Shown here piece by piece: positions 40,786 through 49,765 of a stretch of DNA of 64,000 nucleotides. The translations under genes were made by a program, and so were the position numbers. Location: positions 1-64,000 of the forward strand of contig CAZQCG010000005.1 of NCBI GenBank assembly GCA_964592425.1. Direction: 5' to 3'. The stretch's first letter is position 1; every line of letters begins with the position of its first letter. This DNA comes from Viridilinea sp964592425 (GTDB lineage Bacteria; Chloroflexota; Chloroflexia; Chloroflexales; Chloroflexaceae). The notes under the pieces are model-generated. The model made no database searches. It had not been told where the DNA came from and worked only from the letters and a program-made list of their open reading frames with translations.

Positions 40786-41646
40786 ATGAGCATCGTCGTC
40801 ATTGAAAACCAGGTTGTTCACTACGAGGTACTTGGGCGGGGCCGCCCGGTACTCTTCCTACATGGCTGGCTGGGCAGTTGGCGCTACTGGTTTCCTACCA
40901 CAGAAGTCGTTGCCGAGCAGTTCCGCACCTACGCCTTCGACTTCTGGGGCTTCGGCGACTCGCGCCGTAAAAAGACCCGCGAGAGCATCCAGGCCTACTC
41001 GGATCAGGTCATTCGTTTTCTTGACGCCCTGGGAATCGAACGGGTGATGCTGGTCGGACACTCGATGGGCGGCATGGTGGCGCTCAAGACAGCCCTGAAC
41101 TTTCCTGATCGTATTATGCGCGTAGCAACAGTTGGGGCACCGATCAACGGCGACTCACTCTCGTGGATGCTCAAACTGACCGACCGGCCGGTCATGGCCA
41201 CGGCCTTTGCACGTATGCCCTGGTTACGGCGCTCGCTCTTCCACTTCTTCCTTGGCGCAACCAGTGACCATGCGGTGGAAGAAATGATCGACGACAGCGT
41301 CAAATCGACCGCCAAAAGCCTGCGCTACGCCGTCAGTTCGATGTGGCGCACCGATCTGCGCCCCGAACTAGCACGCCTGAGTGTGCCGGCGCTGATCATC
41401 CATGGTGGCCGTGACGATGTCGTCAACCCTAACCAGGCCGATCTCTTCGGCAATGTCCCAGCCGCCCAGGTAGTCGTCTTGCCGCGTAGCCGACACTTCC
41501 CCTTCCTTGATGACACCGACCTCTTCAACGACATCCTGCTACGCTTCCTCAACGCCGGGATTACGCCTGGCTCAGCCCCGCCACCGCAGGGCCTTGATCC
41601 GCGCCGGCAGCGTGCCACCGCGCCGAGGATCAAAGAATTCTCTTGA
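40786..41646 (+). CDS. Alpha/beta hydrolase
   Basis: 286 aa from ATG 40786 with AGGGA upstream (the frame is open from 40696, but the extension overlaps the preceding gene). Motifs: FLHGWLGSW oxyanion loop, FDFWGFGDS, nucleophile elbow GHSMGGM with the Ser, acid in HGGRDDVV, and His in RSRHFPF. The substrate is unknown; the C-terminal 30 residues are a Pro/Arg-rich tail. Confidence 0.87.
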   Translation: MSIVVIENQVVHYEVLGRGRPVLFLHGWLGSWRYWFPTTEVVAEQFRTYAFDFWGFGDSRRKKTRESIQAYSDQVIRFLDALGIERVMLVGHSMGGMVALKTALNFPDRIMRVATVGAPINGDSLSWMLKLTDRPVMATAFARMPWLRRSLFHFFLGATSDHAVEEMIDDSVKSTAKSLRYAVSSMWRTDLRPELARLSVPALIIHGGRDDVVNPNQADLFGNVPAAQVVVLPRSRHFPFLDDTDLFNDILLRFLNAGITPGSAPPPQGLDPRRQRATAPRIKEFS

Positions 41647-41816
41647 ACTACAGCGGTTCTCAGCAAGGTTGAGCCGGCCTGCGTGTGGTGGATAGCGTCC
41701 AGACGCGGCAACCCCCAGCCCCTAATCCCCTAAATCCCAGCGCGAAGCGCTCTAGCGGTTGTAGAAGCAGGATAGGGCGTGCGCCGCAGCGATGTTCCTG
41801 GCTGCGCAAAGAATGG

Positions 41817-41822
41817 TACAAT
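41817..41822 (+). promoter_or_regulatory. -10 box of ccmA, leaderless type
   Basis: TACAAT, 6 nt before the GTG start of ccmA at 41829, so the mRNA is probably leaderless. The -35 region is weak. Confidence 0.45.
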
Positions 41823-41828
41823 CGGCGC

Positions 41829-42449
41829 GTGGGCATTGCGCTGATAGTCGAGGGCTTAGCGGCAGGCTATGGGGCGCGGCGGGTCTTCGCCGCACTCTCC
41901 CTGGAGGTGTGCAGCGGTGAGGTGCTCGTCGTCAGTGGGCCGAACGGCAGCGGCAAGAGCACCTTCCTGCGCATGCTTGCTGGCTTGCAACGGCCTGAAG
42001 CCGGGAGAATCGCCTACCGTACCGATGCAGGGCTCCTGGCCCCTCAGGCTGCGACCCACTTGTTGGGCTGGGTTGCACCCGACCTGATGCTCTACCGTGA
42101 ACTGAGCGCTCGTGAGAATCTGCGCTTCTTCGGCGCAGTACGCCGCCTGGCCCTTGATGAGGCAGCCATTGACGTGCTGCTGGAACAGGTCGGTCTGGGT
42201 GGGCGCGGCGACGACCGCCTGGTGGCCTATTCGTCGGGGATGGCCCAGCGCCTACGCTATGCCTATGCCCTGCTGCACCAGCCGCCTGTGTTACTGCTCG
42301 ACGAGCCTACCGTCACCCTTGACGAGTACGGTGCGGCGGTGGTTGATGCAGTGATCGCCACCCAGCGTCGCCGTGGCCTGGTGGTAATCGCCACCAACGA
42401 CCCGCGTGAGCTGCGCTATGGCGATCTGCTACTACGCCTCGGACAGTAA
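41829..42449 (+). CDS. ccmA: Heme exporter ATP-binding protein CcmA
   Basis: 206 aa from the leaderless GTG at 41829, which fits the family length of about 200; upstream codons of the open frame (from 41685) are not CcmA-like. ABC ATPase: Walker A GPNGSGKST, signature YSSGMAQRLRYA, Walker B LLLDEPTVTLD. With CcmB it forms the ABC unit that releases holo-CcmE in System I cytochrome c maturation. The gene order ccmA-B-C-D-E-F confirms the identity. Confidence 0.9.
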   Translation: MGIALIVEGLAAGYGARRVFAALSLEVCSGEVLVVSGPNGSGKSTFLRMLAGLQRPEAGRIAYRTDAGLLAPQAATHLLGWVAPDLMLYRELSARENLRFFGAVRRLALDEAAIDVLLEQVGLGGRGDDRLVAYSSGMAQRLRYAYALLHQPPVLLLDEPTVTLDEYGAAVVDAVIATQRRRGLVVIATNDPRELRYGDLLLRLGQ

Positions 42450-42549
42450 GCATCACAGGAGGGCGCAGCACGCTGCACCGCGCCTACCCGCACCGATAGA
42501 CTGTCGTGATTACATATTTGACGGCAAGGTTTGCCTGGAGCCATTTCGC

Positions 42550-43266
42550 GTGACCCCTCCATCCCTGATGAGCCTTGGCATACGTGATCTGCTGGCAGCC
42601 GCCTGGGCGGTGCTGATCAAAGATCTGCGCACAGAGTTGCGCACGCGCTATGCCCTCAACGCTATGGTGCTCTTCGCCGCATGTACAGCGGTAATGGTTA
42701 GCCTGGGGACGACCTTTATCGGCATGCGCCGCACCGACGAGGCGTTGTTGATTCAGTCTTCGTTGCTCTGGGTGGCCCTGCTCTTCGCAGCGATCACCGG
42801 CCTGTCACGCAGCTTCGTCCACGAAGAAGAGGCACGCACCCTGGCCGCCCTGCGCCTCGCTGCGCCACCCGCCGCCGTCTACCTGGGCAAGTTCTTCTTC
42901 AACCTGGCCCTGCTGGTTATGCTCGGCACCATTACCAGCCTGCTCTTTGTTGTCCTGGTGCGAGTCGAGGTTGGCAGCCCGCTGGCCTTCATCGCCCTGC
43001 TCAGCGCCGGTGAGCTCTGCCTGGCGGCGGCAACGACGATCCTGGCAGCGATTATCGCCCGCGCCAGTTTCAAGAGTGCGCTCTTTGCCGTGCTGGCCTT
43101 TCCCCTGCTGGTGCCACCTATGGTGATCGCCATTCAGGGCACCGCCCTGGCGCTTGGGTCAAGTGGCTTCGGGCCGACCCTGCCAGCCCTGCAGTTCCTG
43201 AGCGCGTACAGTGTGGCGACCTTTGTCGCATCACTGATGCTGTTCCGCTTCGTCTGGGAAGGGTAA
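42550..43266 (+). CDS. ccmB: Heme exporter membrane protein CcmB
   Basis: 238 aa from GTG 42550 with GGAG 8 nt upstream; ATG 42568 is an alternative. Six membrane segments. Family features: LLAAAWAVLIKDLRTELRTRY at the N-terminus, SFVHEEEARTLAALRLAAPP, and FFFNLALLVMLGTITSLLF. It forms a complex with CcmA. The open frame reaches back to 42406 inside ccmA, but that part is unlike CcmB. Confidence 0.9.
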   Translation: MTPPSLMSLGIRDLLAAAWAVLIKDLRTELRTRYALNAMVLFAACTAVMVSLGTTFIGMRRTDEALLIQSSLLWVALLFAAITGLSRSFVHEEEARTLAALRLAAPPAAVYLGKFFFNLALLVMLGTITSLLFVVLVRVEVGSPLAFIALLSAGELCLAAATTILAAIIARASFKSALFAVLAFPLLVPPMVIAIQGTALALGSSGFGPTLPALQFLSAYSVATFVASLMLFRFVWEG

Positions 43267-43524
43267 ACCTCAGTGACATCGCCAGCTTGGGGGCCGGGTA
43301 GGTGCATGCTAAACATCTGGGCGTGCAGGCATACCTCTGTACACTCTTAAGCTCCCGCCGGGCCAGGCGCTGGCCACAGCGTGCTACAATAGGCCGGGTC
43401 TGCTACAACAGGAGCATAAAACTCATCGCTTTCTTAACTATGAACCCTGTTCGTCCCGGTTCATGCGTTGTACACTCAGGTCATACAATACCCTGCCGTA
43501 GCAGGGTCTGGAAAGGTAGCCCTT

Positions 43525-44490
43525 ATGGCCGAGCGGATCGGCCAGGTCGCGAAGCTGCTGCTTGGCTTCTGGCTGGCTGGCGTTGTGCTGGCGATGTTTC
43601 TGGTCGTGCCCCAGTACGAGGGCCTGGGCAATGCCGGGCGCATCATCATTATGCATGTGCCGACGGCCTGGGTCAGTGTGCTGGCTTTTGCCGTCTCGGC
43701 GATCGCCAGCGGGCTCTACCTCTGGCGGCAGAATCCGGTCTATGATGATTACGCCCTGGCCTCAGCCGAGAGTGGCTTTCTCTTCACGGCCCTGGCGACC
43801 GTCACCGGAATGATCTTCTCGCAGGTGGTGTGGGGCGTCTACTGGAACTGGGATCCGCGGCAGACATCGATCTTTGTGCTACTGCTGATCTATGCGGCGC
43901 TTTTTGCGTTGCGTTCAGCTATCGACGATGTGCAGCGCCGCCGCCAGTTGAGTGCGGTCTACGCCCTCTTCGCCTTTGTGACCGTGCCGTTCCTGATCTT
44001 TGTCGCCCCGCGGATGGCCGACAGTACACTGCACCCCAACTGTGCCTTTGTACAGGGCAGCCAGTGCGAAGGCGTAGCGCTAACGGTGGGCAAGATCGGG
44101 CTGCTGGGTGACCGGAAGATCCAACTGGTTGAGCTTGAGCAGCAAGGTGATCTGGTAATGGCTCAGGTGCTGGTGAGTGAACCAGGCTTGCGTGGCGAGA
44201 CAACCCTTAGCCCCAGCTTCAGCCTGAGCAGCCAGCAAATGATTGACCGGCCTGAGTTCCCCGGCTTGCGCTACCAGCTGGGCCTGGAGCAGGTTGACCT
44301 GGCCAATGGCACGGTGTTGCTCAATATCGAAGCTCCTGGCACCGGCGTGCTGGAAAATCAGATTACCCTGTTTACCTTCCTGGCCTCGATCACTGGCTTT
44401 ACCGCCCTGTTTGTCTGGATGCTCAGGTTGCGTGCGACCCTGCTGGGCCTGGAGTGGGCCTTTGCGCAACGTGAGGGAGTGCGCCTGTGA
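43525..44490 (+). CDS. ccmC: Heme handling protein CcmC with an extra periplasmic domain
   Basis: 321 aa from ATG 43525 (GGAAAGG 8 nt upstream). CcmC presents heme to CcmE. The tryptophan-rich motif is VVWGVYWNWDPRQTS (about 102-114), and His44 and His170 are candidates for the heme-ligand histidines. Unlike E. coli CcmC (about 245 aa), a stretch of about 100 residues (172-275), apparently beta-rich and with Cys173 and Cys181, lies between the fifth and sixth membrane segments. It overlaps the next gene by 4 nt. Confidence 0.88.
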   Translation: MAERIGQVAKLLLGFWLAGVVLAMFLVVPQYEGLGNAGRIIIMHVPTAWVSVLAFAVSAIASGLYLWRQNPVYDDYALASAESGFLFTALATVTGMIFSQVVWGVYWNWDPRQTSIFVLLLIYAALFALRSAIDDVQRRRQLSAVYALFAFVTVPFLIFVAPRMADSTLHPNCAFVQGSQCEGVALTVGKIGLLGDRKIQLVELEQQGDLVMAQVLVSEPGLRGETTLSPSFSLSSQQMIDRPEFPGLRYQLGLEQVDLANGTVLLNIEAPGTGVLENQITLFTFLASITGFTALFVWMLRLRATLLGLEWAFAQREGVRL

Positions 44491-44708
44491 ATACTGCCCT
44501 TGATGCAGGCGTGGCGATCTATGTCGCCCTCGCCGTAGCCCTGTCAGTCTGGATCGGCATCTTTATCTACTTATGGCGCATCGACGCCCTGGCGCGCCGC
44601 TTGCGCCGCGATCTGGAGCGCGAACATCGGCAGGAGCCGGAACGAAGTGCGCCGCGGGCTACCGTCACCCGGGTTGGCGCAGCTGAACGCGAGACAGTTG
44701 AGCGCTAG
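44487..44708 (+). CDS. CcmD-like small membrane protein
   Basis: 73 aa, GTG start overlapping the ccmC stop. One membrane segment (YVALAVALSVWIGIFIYLW, about residues 12-30), then a basic, charged cytoplasmic tail. Size, topology and position between ccmC and ccmE match CcmD, which stabilises the CcmABC-CcmE complex. The sequence is too short for certainty. Confidence 0.65.
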   Translation: MNTALDAGVAIYVALAVALSVWIGIFIYLWRIDALARRLRRDLEREHRQEPERSAPRATVTRVGAAERETVER

Positions 44709-44790
44709 GACAAGGTTGCAGGGACAAGGCCCCTTGCACGATCTGGCACCATCAAGTGGCGACGCACCTTGTTGAGACGAAGGAACTGCG

Positions 44791-45213
44791 ATGGCAACCA
44801 CCAGCCCCAGCCCTACTATTCATAGCGGCTTCAAGCTCAGGCCACTCCACATTGCCGGGATCGGCATCATCCTGATCGCCGTGATCTATGGCGTCTTCGG
44901 CTTTCAGAGCGGCTATCGGGCTTATACGCAGAGTGTTGATGAAGCGATAGCGGCTACGCGCAGCGTGCAACTGGCAGGCTTCCTCGGCAGCACCGGCGAG
45001 TATGACACCCAGGGCCGCTTTACCTTCATGCTTCAGGACGAAAACGGCAAGCTGATCAAGATAGTCTCCAATGAGCCGCGTCCGGCCAACTTCGAGCATG
45101 CGATCAGCATCGTCGCCATCGGGCGCTACGATCCCGCCGAAGAGGCCTTTATGTCCGATAAGCTACTCGTCAAGTGTCCCTCGAAATATCAGGAGATCCA
45201 GGCTCAGAGTTAA
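44791..45213 (+). CDS. ccmE: Heme chaperone CcmE, Cys-type
   Basis: 140 aa. N-terminal membrane anchor (HIAGIGIILIAVIYGVFGF) and an OB-fold domain. In the common CcmE the heme is bound covalently by a His in HDENY; here the segment is LLVKCPSKYQ, with Cys129 and Tyr133 in a CxxxY motif, as described for archaeal and Desulfovibrio-type CcmE. It delivers heme to CcmF. Confidence 0.9.
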   Translation: MATTSPSPTIHSGFKLRPLHIAGIGIILIAVIYGVFGFQSGYRAYTQSVDEAIAATRSVQLAGFLGSTGEYDTQGRFTFMLQDENGKLIKIVSNEPRPANFEHAISIVAIGRYDPAEEAFMSDKLLVKCPSKYQEIQAQS

Positions 45214-45340
45214 GCTTGGGGCCGCTCTGACGACGAACGGGACGCCTATGCTCCCGACCGCGTTTCATCTGAAGTTGTGCGCCCCGCATATAGGGCGAAG
45301 ACACGGTTTCAGCAAGGCCATATGTGCTTTACCGTACCAC

Positions 45341-45376
45341 GCTGAACAGTAAAGCTCCTACGAACCTTGTCTAAAC
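45341..45376 (+). repeat. Degenerate copy C of the interspersed repeat
   Basis: 28 of 36 bases match 31263-31298 (ACGCTGAAC...CCTTGTCTAA). It lies in the ccmE-ccmF spacer (45214-45415), which otherwise shows nothing recognisable. Confidence 0.5.
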
Positions 45377-45415
45377 ACCTGATACCTTTGTCTGCCTGAT
45401 CTGGAAAGATAGTCT

Positions 45416-47815
45416 ATGTACCTCTTCGGTACGTTTCTGATCATCAGTGGGATTGCGATGGCCCTCCTCGCAGTGGGCGGCTATGCTGTAACGCTGAGTG
45501 GACGGCGCAGCGCACTAAGTTACGGGCGCTTCGGGGTCTTTGCCTCGCTCGCAGCCGTGGCAATGGCCTGGATCCTGCTGATCACCCTTTTCGTAGCGCG
45601 TCGCTTCGACATCGAGTATGTCAATAACTATAGCTCACGCGATCTGGACTTCTTCTTTACGATCGCCGCAAGCTGGGCCGGACAGCCGGGGAGCTTTCTG
45701 ATCTGGACGCTCTGGGGTGGCCTGGTGGCGGCAATGCTGGTGGGCCGATCCAAGCATTTTGAGCCCTATAGCCTGTTGGTCTTGATGCTGGTGCAGGCAT
45801 GTCTGCTGGCCTTTGTGCTGATCCTCAACCCGTTTAAGCCCTTGCTCGACGCAACCAGCGGCCTGCCGACAACACCGGGTGACGGGCGCGGGCTCAATCC
45901 GCTGCTGCACAACTTCTGGATGATCATCCACCCGCCGATCCTCTTTGTGAGCTATGCCCTCAGTACGGTGCCCTTTGCCTTCGCCGTTGGGGGCCTGCTC
46001 CGGCGCGATTACGATACATGGGTGACACGAGCGCTGCCCTGGACGCTGGCTGCCTGGGGCTTTCTAGGCCTGGCCCTGCTGCTCGGCGGCTACTGGGCCT
46101 ATGAGACACTCGGTTGGGGTGGCTACTGGGGGTGGGACCCGGTCGAGAATTCGTCGCTGGTGCCATGGATCGTCACAACAGCGCTGATCCACGGCATGCT
46201 CGTGCAGCGCAGCCACGGTAGCCTGCGCAAGCTCAACCTGTTGCTGGCTCTGCTGCTCTATGTACTTGTCTTCTATGCCACCTTCCTGACCCGCAGCGGG
46301 GTCTACGCTAATTTCTCAGTGCATTCATTTGTGGCCGAGGGTATCTTTGAGGGCCTGGTCGGCTTTCTGATCGTCCTGCTGATCGGCTCGCTGGTGCTGT
46401 TTGGGTTGCGCTGGCGCGACATTCCCTCGCGACCACTCAGCGATAAATTCTTCTCCCGCGATAGCTTCTTCGTGCTCGGCATCCTCACCCTGCTGCTGGC
46501 CGCACTGCTCGTCGGTATGGGTACCTCGATGCCGGTGATCTCGGCTATTCCCGGTGTAGGCCATACGTTGCAGGGCTGGCTGGGGCAGGCTTTCGAGTTG
46601 GACGACGGCACGCTGATGAATCCACAGGCCACGCCGTTCGAGGATGGTCGTTTTAGCCTGGCCCCCAGCTTCTACCAGCAGACAACCCCGCCGCTCGGTG
46701 TGGTGGTCATTCTGCTGATGACGGTGGGGCCACTGCTCGGCTGGCGTGACAGCAACCTGCGCCACCTCCTGCGTAGTCTGCTCTGGCCAGGTGTGGCGGC
46801 GGTTGCCGCGGCGATTGTGGCCATGCTGATCGATGTGCACGGCCTGCTGGCACTCTTCTATGTGGCTGGCGGCACCTTCGCTATCGGGACGAACCTGGTG
46901 ATGCTGCTGCGCACACTCAAGAGTGGCTGGCTACGCATCGGTGGCTACCTGGCCCATGTCGGCTTTGCCGTCGCCATGCTTGGCATGGTCGGCTCGAGTG
47001 CCTATGCGACCCCCGAGACGCGCCTGGCCCTGGCCCCCGGTGAGAGTGCCCGCCTCTTCGGCTATGAGTTTATCTTCAACGGCTACCAGCTTGACGAAGA
47101 GTTGCGCGGGGTGCTCGATTTCAGTGTCAGCGATGGCCGTAGCACCTTCAATGCCCGGCCTTTCCTCTACGAAAATCAGCAGATGGGCATGACGATCACC
47201 AACCCATCGATCCACAGTCGGATCTGGGAAGACATCTACATCTCCCCTGCTGGCTACGATCCTGAGCGCGACCAGGCCCGCCCGGTACTGGGCCAGAACG
47301 AGTCGACGACAATGGGGCCATACACGATCACCTTCCTTGGCTTTAACCTTGACCGCGAGGCGATGAATGCGGGCAGCGGTGAGATGCGGGTTGGTGCGCT
47401 CGTGCAGGTACTCTACGAGGGCGAAACTATTGAGCTTGAGCCGTATGTGCAGGTGATCAACAATGTCGAGACGGGCCAACAGGAGTTGATCTACGCGCCG
47501 GTCGATCTACCGGGTGGGGCGCAACTCAAGGTGGCCTCACTCGATCCGGCTACCCGGCGGGTGCTGCTTGAGGGCAGTGGCCCCGGGCTGGAGGATCTGC
47601 CGGTAGTGCCAGCCAAGGGCGTAATCAGTGTGAGTATCAAGCCACTGATGTTATTGGTCTGGGTAGGGGTGAGCCTGATGGTACTGGGCGGCAGCATCGC
47701 AACCGTACGACGCCAACTGGAAGGGCGGGCGGCCCTGGCCGGGGCGCGGGTGCGTCTGCCCAAGGGGCTGCCCAACCTTAGGTTGCGGCCAGGATCACGG
47801 GGCGTAGGGCGCTGA
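45416..47815 (+). CDS. ccmF: Cytochrome c heme lyase CcmF
   Basis: 799 aa, longer than E. coli CcmF (about 650). Polytopic membrane protein that attaches heme to apocytochrome c. The WWD motif is GWGGYWGWDPVENSSLVPW (about residues 238-256), preceded by IHPPILFVSYA and followed by FLTRSGVYANFSVHSF, all classic. About 14 membrane segments, then a large periplasmic domain (about 540-745) and a last membrane segment at about 750-770. The N-terminus is at the membrane. Confidence 0.94.
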   Translation: MYLFGTFLIISGIAMALLAVGGYAVTLSGRRSALSYGRFGVFASLAAVAMAWILLITLFVARRFDIEYVNNYSSRDLDFFFTIAASWAGQPGSFLIWTLWGGLVAAMLVGRSKHFEPYSLLVLMLVQACLLAFVLILNPFKPLLDATSGLPTTPGDGRGLNPLLHNFWMIIHPPILFVSYALSTVPFAFAVGGLLRRDYDTWVTRALPWTLAAWGFLGLALLLGGYWAYETLGWGGYWGWDPVENSSLVPWIVTTALIHGMLVQRSHGSLRKLNLLLALLLYVLVFYATFLTRSGVYANFSVHSFVAEGIFEGLVGFLIVLLIGSLVLFGLRWRDIPSRPLSDKFFSRDSFFVLGILTLLLAALLVGMGTSMPVISAIPGVGHTLQGWLGQAFELDDGTLMNPQATPFEDGRFSLAPSFYQQTTPPLGVVVILLMTVGPLLGWRDSNLRHLLRSLLWPGVAAVAAAIVAMLIDVHGLLALFYVAGGTFAIGTNLVMLLRTLKSGWLRIGGYLAHVGFAVAMLGMVGSSAYATPETRLALAPGESARLFGYEFIFNGYQLDEELRGVLDFSVSDGRSTFNARPFLYENQQMGMTITNPSIHSRIWEDIYISPAGYDPERDQARPVLGQNESTTMGPYTITFLGFNLDREAMNAGSGEMRVGALVQVLYEGETIELEPYVQVINNVETGQQELIYAPVDLPGGAQLKVASLDPATRRVLLEGSGPGLEDLPVVPAKGVISVSIKPLMLLVWVGVSLMVLGGSIATVRRQLEGRAALAGARVRLPKGLPNLRLRPGSRGVGR

Positions 47816-47949
47816 GCAGCTCACAATCAAATTGGTGTTGAGAAGAAACCGCAGGTGAATTGCTTTGCACACACGGACGGGTGTGCATGCGGGCTAACGG
47901 CCCGCGCTCCTGCATGTGCCAGCGGTTGCTTGAGAAGACGTTTCAACTG

Positions 47950-49044
47950 ATGCAAGACTACTACGAACTGCTCCAAGTCCACCCGCGTGCCGACGCGGAG
48001 GTGATCCAGGCAGCCTACGAGCGCTTGCGGGTGCGCTATGACCCGGCGCGCATGGAGGGAGCCGCCGACGAACTGCAGCAACTGGCCCGGCAGCGGCGCG
48101 ACGAGATCGCCCTGGCCTATACGGTGCTGAGCGATAGGGAGCGCCGGGCGGCCTACGATAGCGAGCGGGCCGCCCGTGCAACTGTCGAAGCGCAGGCCAG
48201 CGGCACTGACGGTACCGCTGAACAGGTAATCGACTACCGCCCCCTACCGCCCGCTCGGCGTCAGGAGCGACCCGAGGGCTTTAATGCCCAGGCGATGATC
48301 GCCGTGCCGCACCAGGCGGGCAGCGCCGCTACGCGTGGGCGTAGCACAGGTCGCAAGCAACCGATGTGGCTGGTGCCGAGCCTGCTGGTTGCGGTGGCCA
48401 CCTTCGGCATTGTGCTGGGCACCTTACTGAGCACAGCCCTGAGCCCACAGCCAGCGGCTTCAAACGGCCCGCAGATCCTTGATCCGAACGCGACAGCCGC
48501 TGCACCGACCCCCACCTTTGATGAGGTCGTCAACCAGTTCGAGGGGCAACTGGTAGCAGCGCGCCAGGTCGCTGCGCAAGTACCCGACAACCCCAACGCC
48601 TGGACGGAGTTAGGCAATGCGCTCTACGACAGTGTGATTGTGGTACGCGAACGGCTTGATCGCGGCGAACCGACTGCCCAGACGCTCTATGTCGAGCGGC
48701 TGCCGCGCTGGCTTGAGGCTGCCGACGCCTACCGCAAAGCCCTGGCCCTTGAGCCGGGGAATAGCGTGGCACGCGCCGACCTGGCCACCAGTCTCTGTTA
48801 CTACGGCCAGGGGATCAACGACCAGAGCTATGTGCAACAGGGCCTGGCTGAAGCTCAGCAGGCCGTGACAGACAACCCGGAGGAGGGACGGGCGCTGCTG
48901 AGTGCTGGGATCTGCTACATCCTGGGCGATCCGCCACAGACCGAGCAAGCCCTTGAGCAGTGGCAACGCCTGGTGGTGCTGCCCGGTGCCGATCCCAACC
49001 TGGTTTTTCAGGCACGCCAGTTGGTACAGGCCTTTGGTCAATAG
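47950..49044 (+). CDS. J-like domain / membrane segment / TPR protein, possible CcmI-like partner
   Basis: 364 aa from ATG 47950. Residues 1-65 resemble a DnaJ domain (DYYELLQVHPRADAEVIQAAYE and YTVLSDRERRAAYD), but the HPD loop reads YDPAR, so Hsp70 stimulation is unlikely. A membrane segment follows (about 140-162, LVPSLLVAVATFGIVLGTLL), then TPR-like helices (about 195-360). Position directly after ccmF and the membrane-TPR layout recall CcmI/CycH, which holds apocytochrome for heme ligation; this role is inferred. Confidence 0.7.
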   Translation: MQDYYELLQVHPRADAEVIQAAYERLRVRYDPARMEGAADELQQLARQRRDEIALAYTVLSDRERRAAYDSERAARATVEAQASGTDGTAEQVIDYRPLPPARRQERPEGFNAQAMIAVPHQAGSAATRGRSTGRKQPMWLVPSLLVAVATFGIVLGTLLSTALSPQPAASNGPQILDPNATAAAPTPTFDEVVNQFEGQLVAARQVAAQVPDNPNAWTELGNALYDSVIVVRERLDRGEPTAQTLYVERLPRWLEAADAYRKALALEPGNSVARADLATSLCYYGQGINDQSYVQQGLAEAQQAVTDNPEEGRALLSAGICYILGDPPQTEQALEQWQRLVVLPGADPNLVFQARQLVQAFGQ

Positions 49045-49084
49045 TCTCAGGCAGAAACCCGCGCCCGTACAGAACAAGCACTGA

Positions 49085-49612
49085 CTAGATCCTGTTTGCC
49101 GGGCCTGCACTAGCCTGTCCATAACGCTGGACAATGCGGTCGATCAGGGCTGAGGTTGAGCGCCCTTCAGCAAAGGGCAGCAGAGCCACCTGGCCGCCAT
49201 AGGCGCTGACGACGCGGGCCTCGGGCAGGCGTGCCGGGTCTGGTGCCCCATCAGGGCCAGTCCCATAATCAGCCCCTTTGACGTAGAGATCGGGGCGCAG
49301 GGCCAATATCACCGCTTCGGCAGTGGGCTGATCGAAGATCGTCACATAATCGACGGCACGCAGGGCCGCCAGGAGGGTGGCGCGATCCTCAGCGGGAATG
49401 ATCGGGCGTAGCGGGCCTTTGATCAGACGGGTTGAATGATCCGAGTTGAGTGCGATGATCAGCAGATCACCCATGGCACGGGCCCGCTCCAGGTAGCTGA
49501 CATGACCGGCGTGCAGCATATCAAAGACACCGTTGGTCAAGACCAGGCGCAGGCGCCGTTGATGCCAGTCAACACGCAGAGCTAGCAGGTCGTCCAGCGC
49601 AAGGATAGCCAT
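49085..49612 (-). CDS. Nucleotidyltransferase of the RfaE2/HldE-C type
   Basis: 175 aa from ATG 49612 (a GTG at 49660 is possible). Cytidylyltransferase-like fold: LTNGVFDMLHAGHVSYLERA holds the HxGH motif, then KGPLRPIIPAEDRATLL and the late GRSTSALIDRI motif. Closest in pattern to D-glycero-beta-D-manno-heptose-1-phosphate adenylyltransferase. No other heptose gene is adjacent, and Chloroflexota generally lack LPS, so the sugar substrate is uncertain. Convergent with the TPR gene, 40 nt apart. Confidence 0.85.
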   Translation of the reverse strand: MAILALDDLLALRVDWHQRRLRLVLTNGVFDMLHAGHVSYLERARAMGDLLIIALNSDHSTRLIKGPLRPIIPAEDRATLLAALRAVDYVTIFDQPTAEAVILALRPDLYVKGADYGTGPDGAPDPARLPEARVVSAYGGQVALLPFAEGRSTSALIDRIVQRYGQASAGPANRI

Positions 49613-49665
49613 CAGCAATTGCCTATGCGTTCGTAGTGCAACGCAACTCCATAGGTTCACACCGT

Positions 49666-49765
49666 TTAGACAAGGTTTCGGGCTGGTTTACCATTCAGCA
49701 TCACTCGCCGCGTCCTGATGCGCTCGGGCTATTTTCTATTTGCTATCTCCTAAATCCTTCTCTTA
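49666..49765 (-). repeat. About 100-bp interspersed repeat, copy B
   Basis: Reverse complement is almost identical to 31198-31297. Its end provides the TAA stop codon of the neighbouring membrane protein gene (49763-49765), suggesting that insertion altered that C-terminus. Confidence 0.85.
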
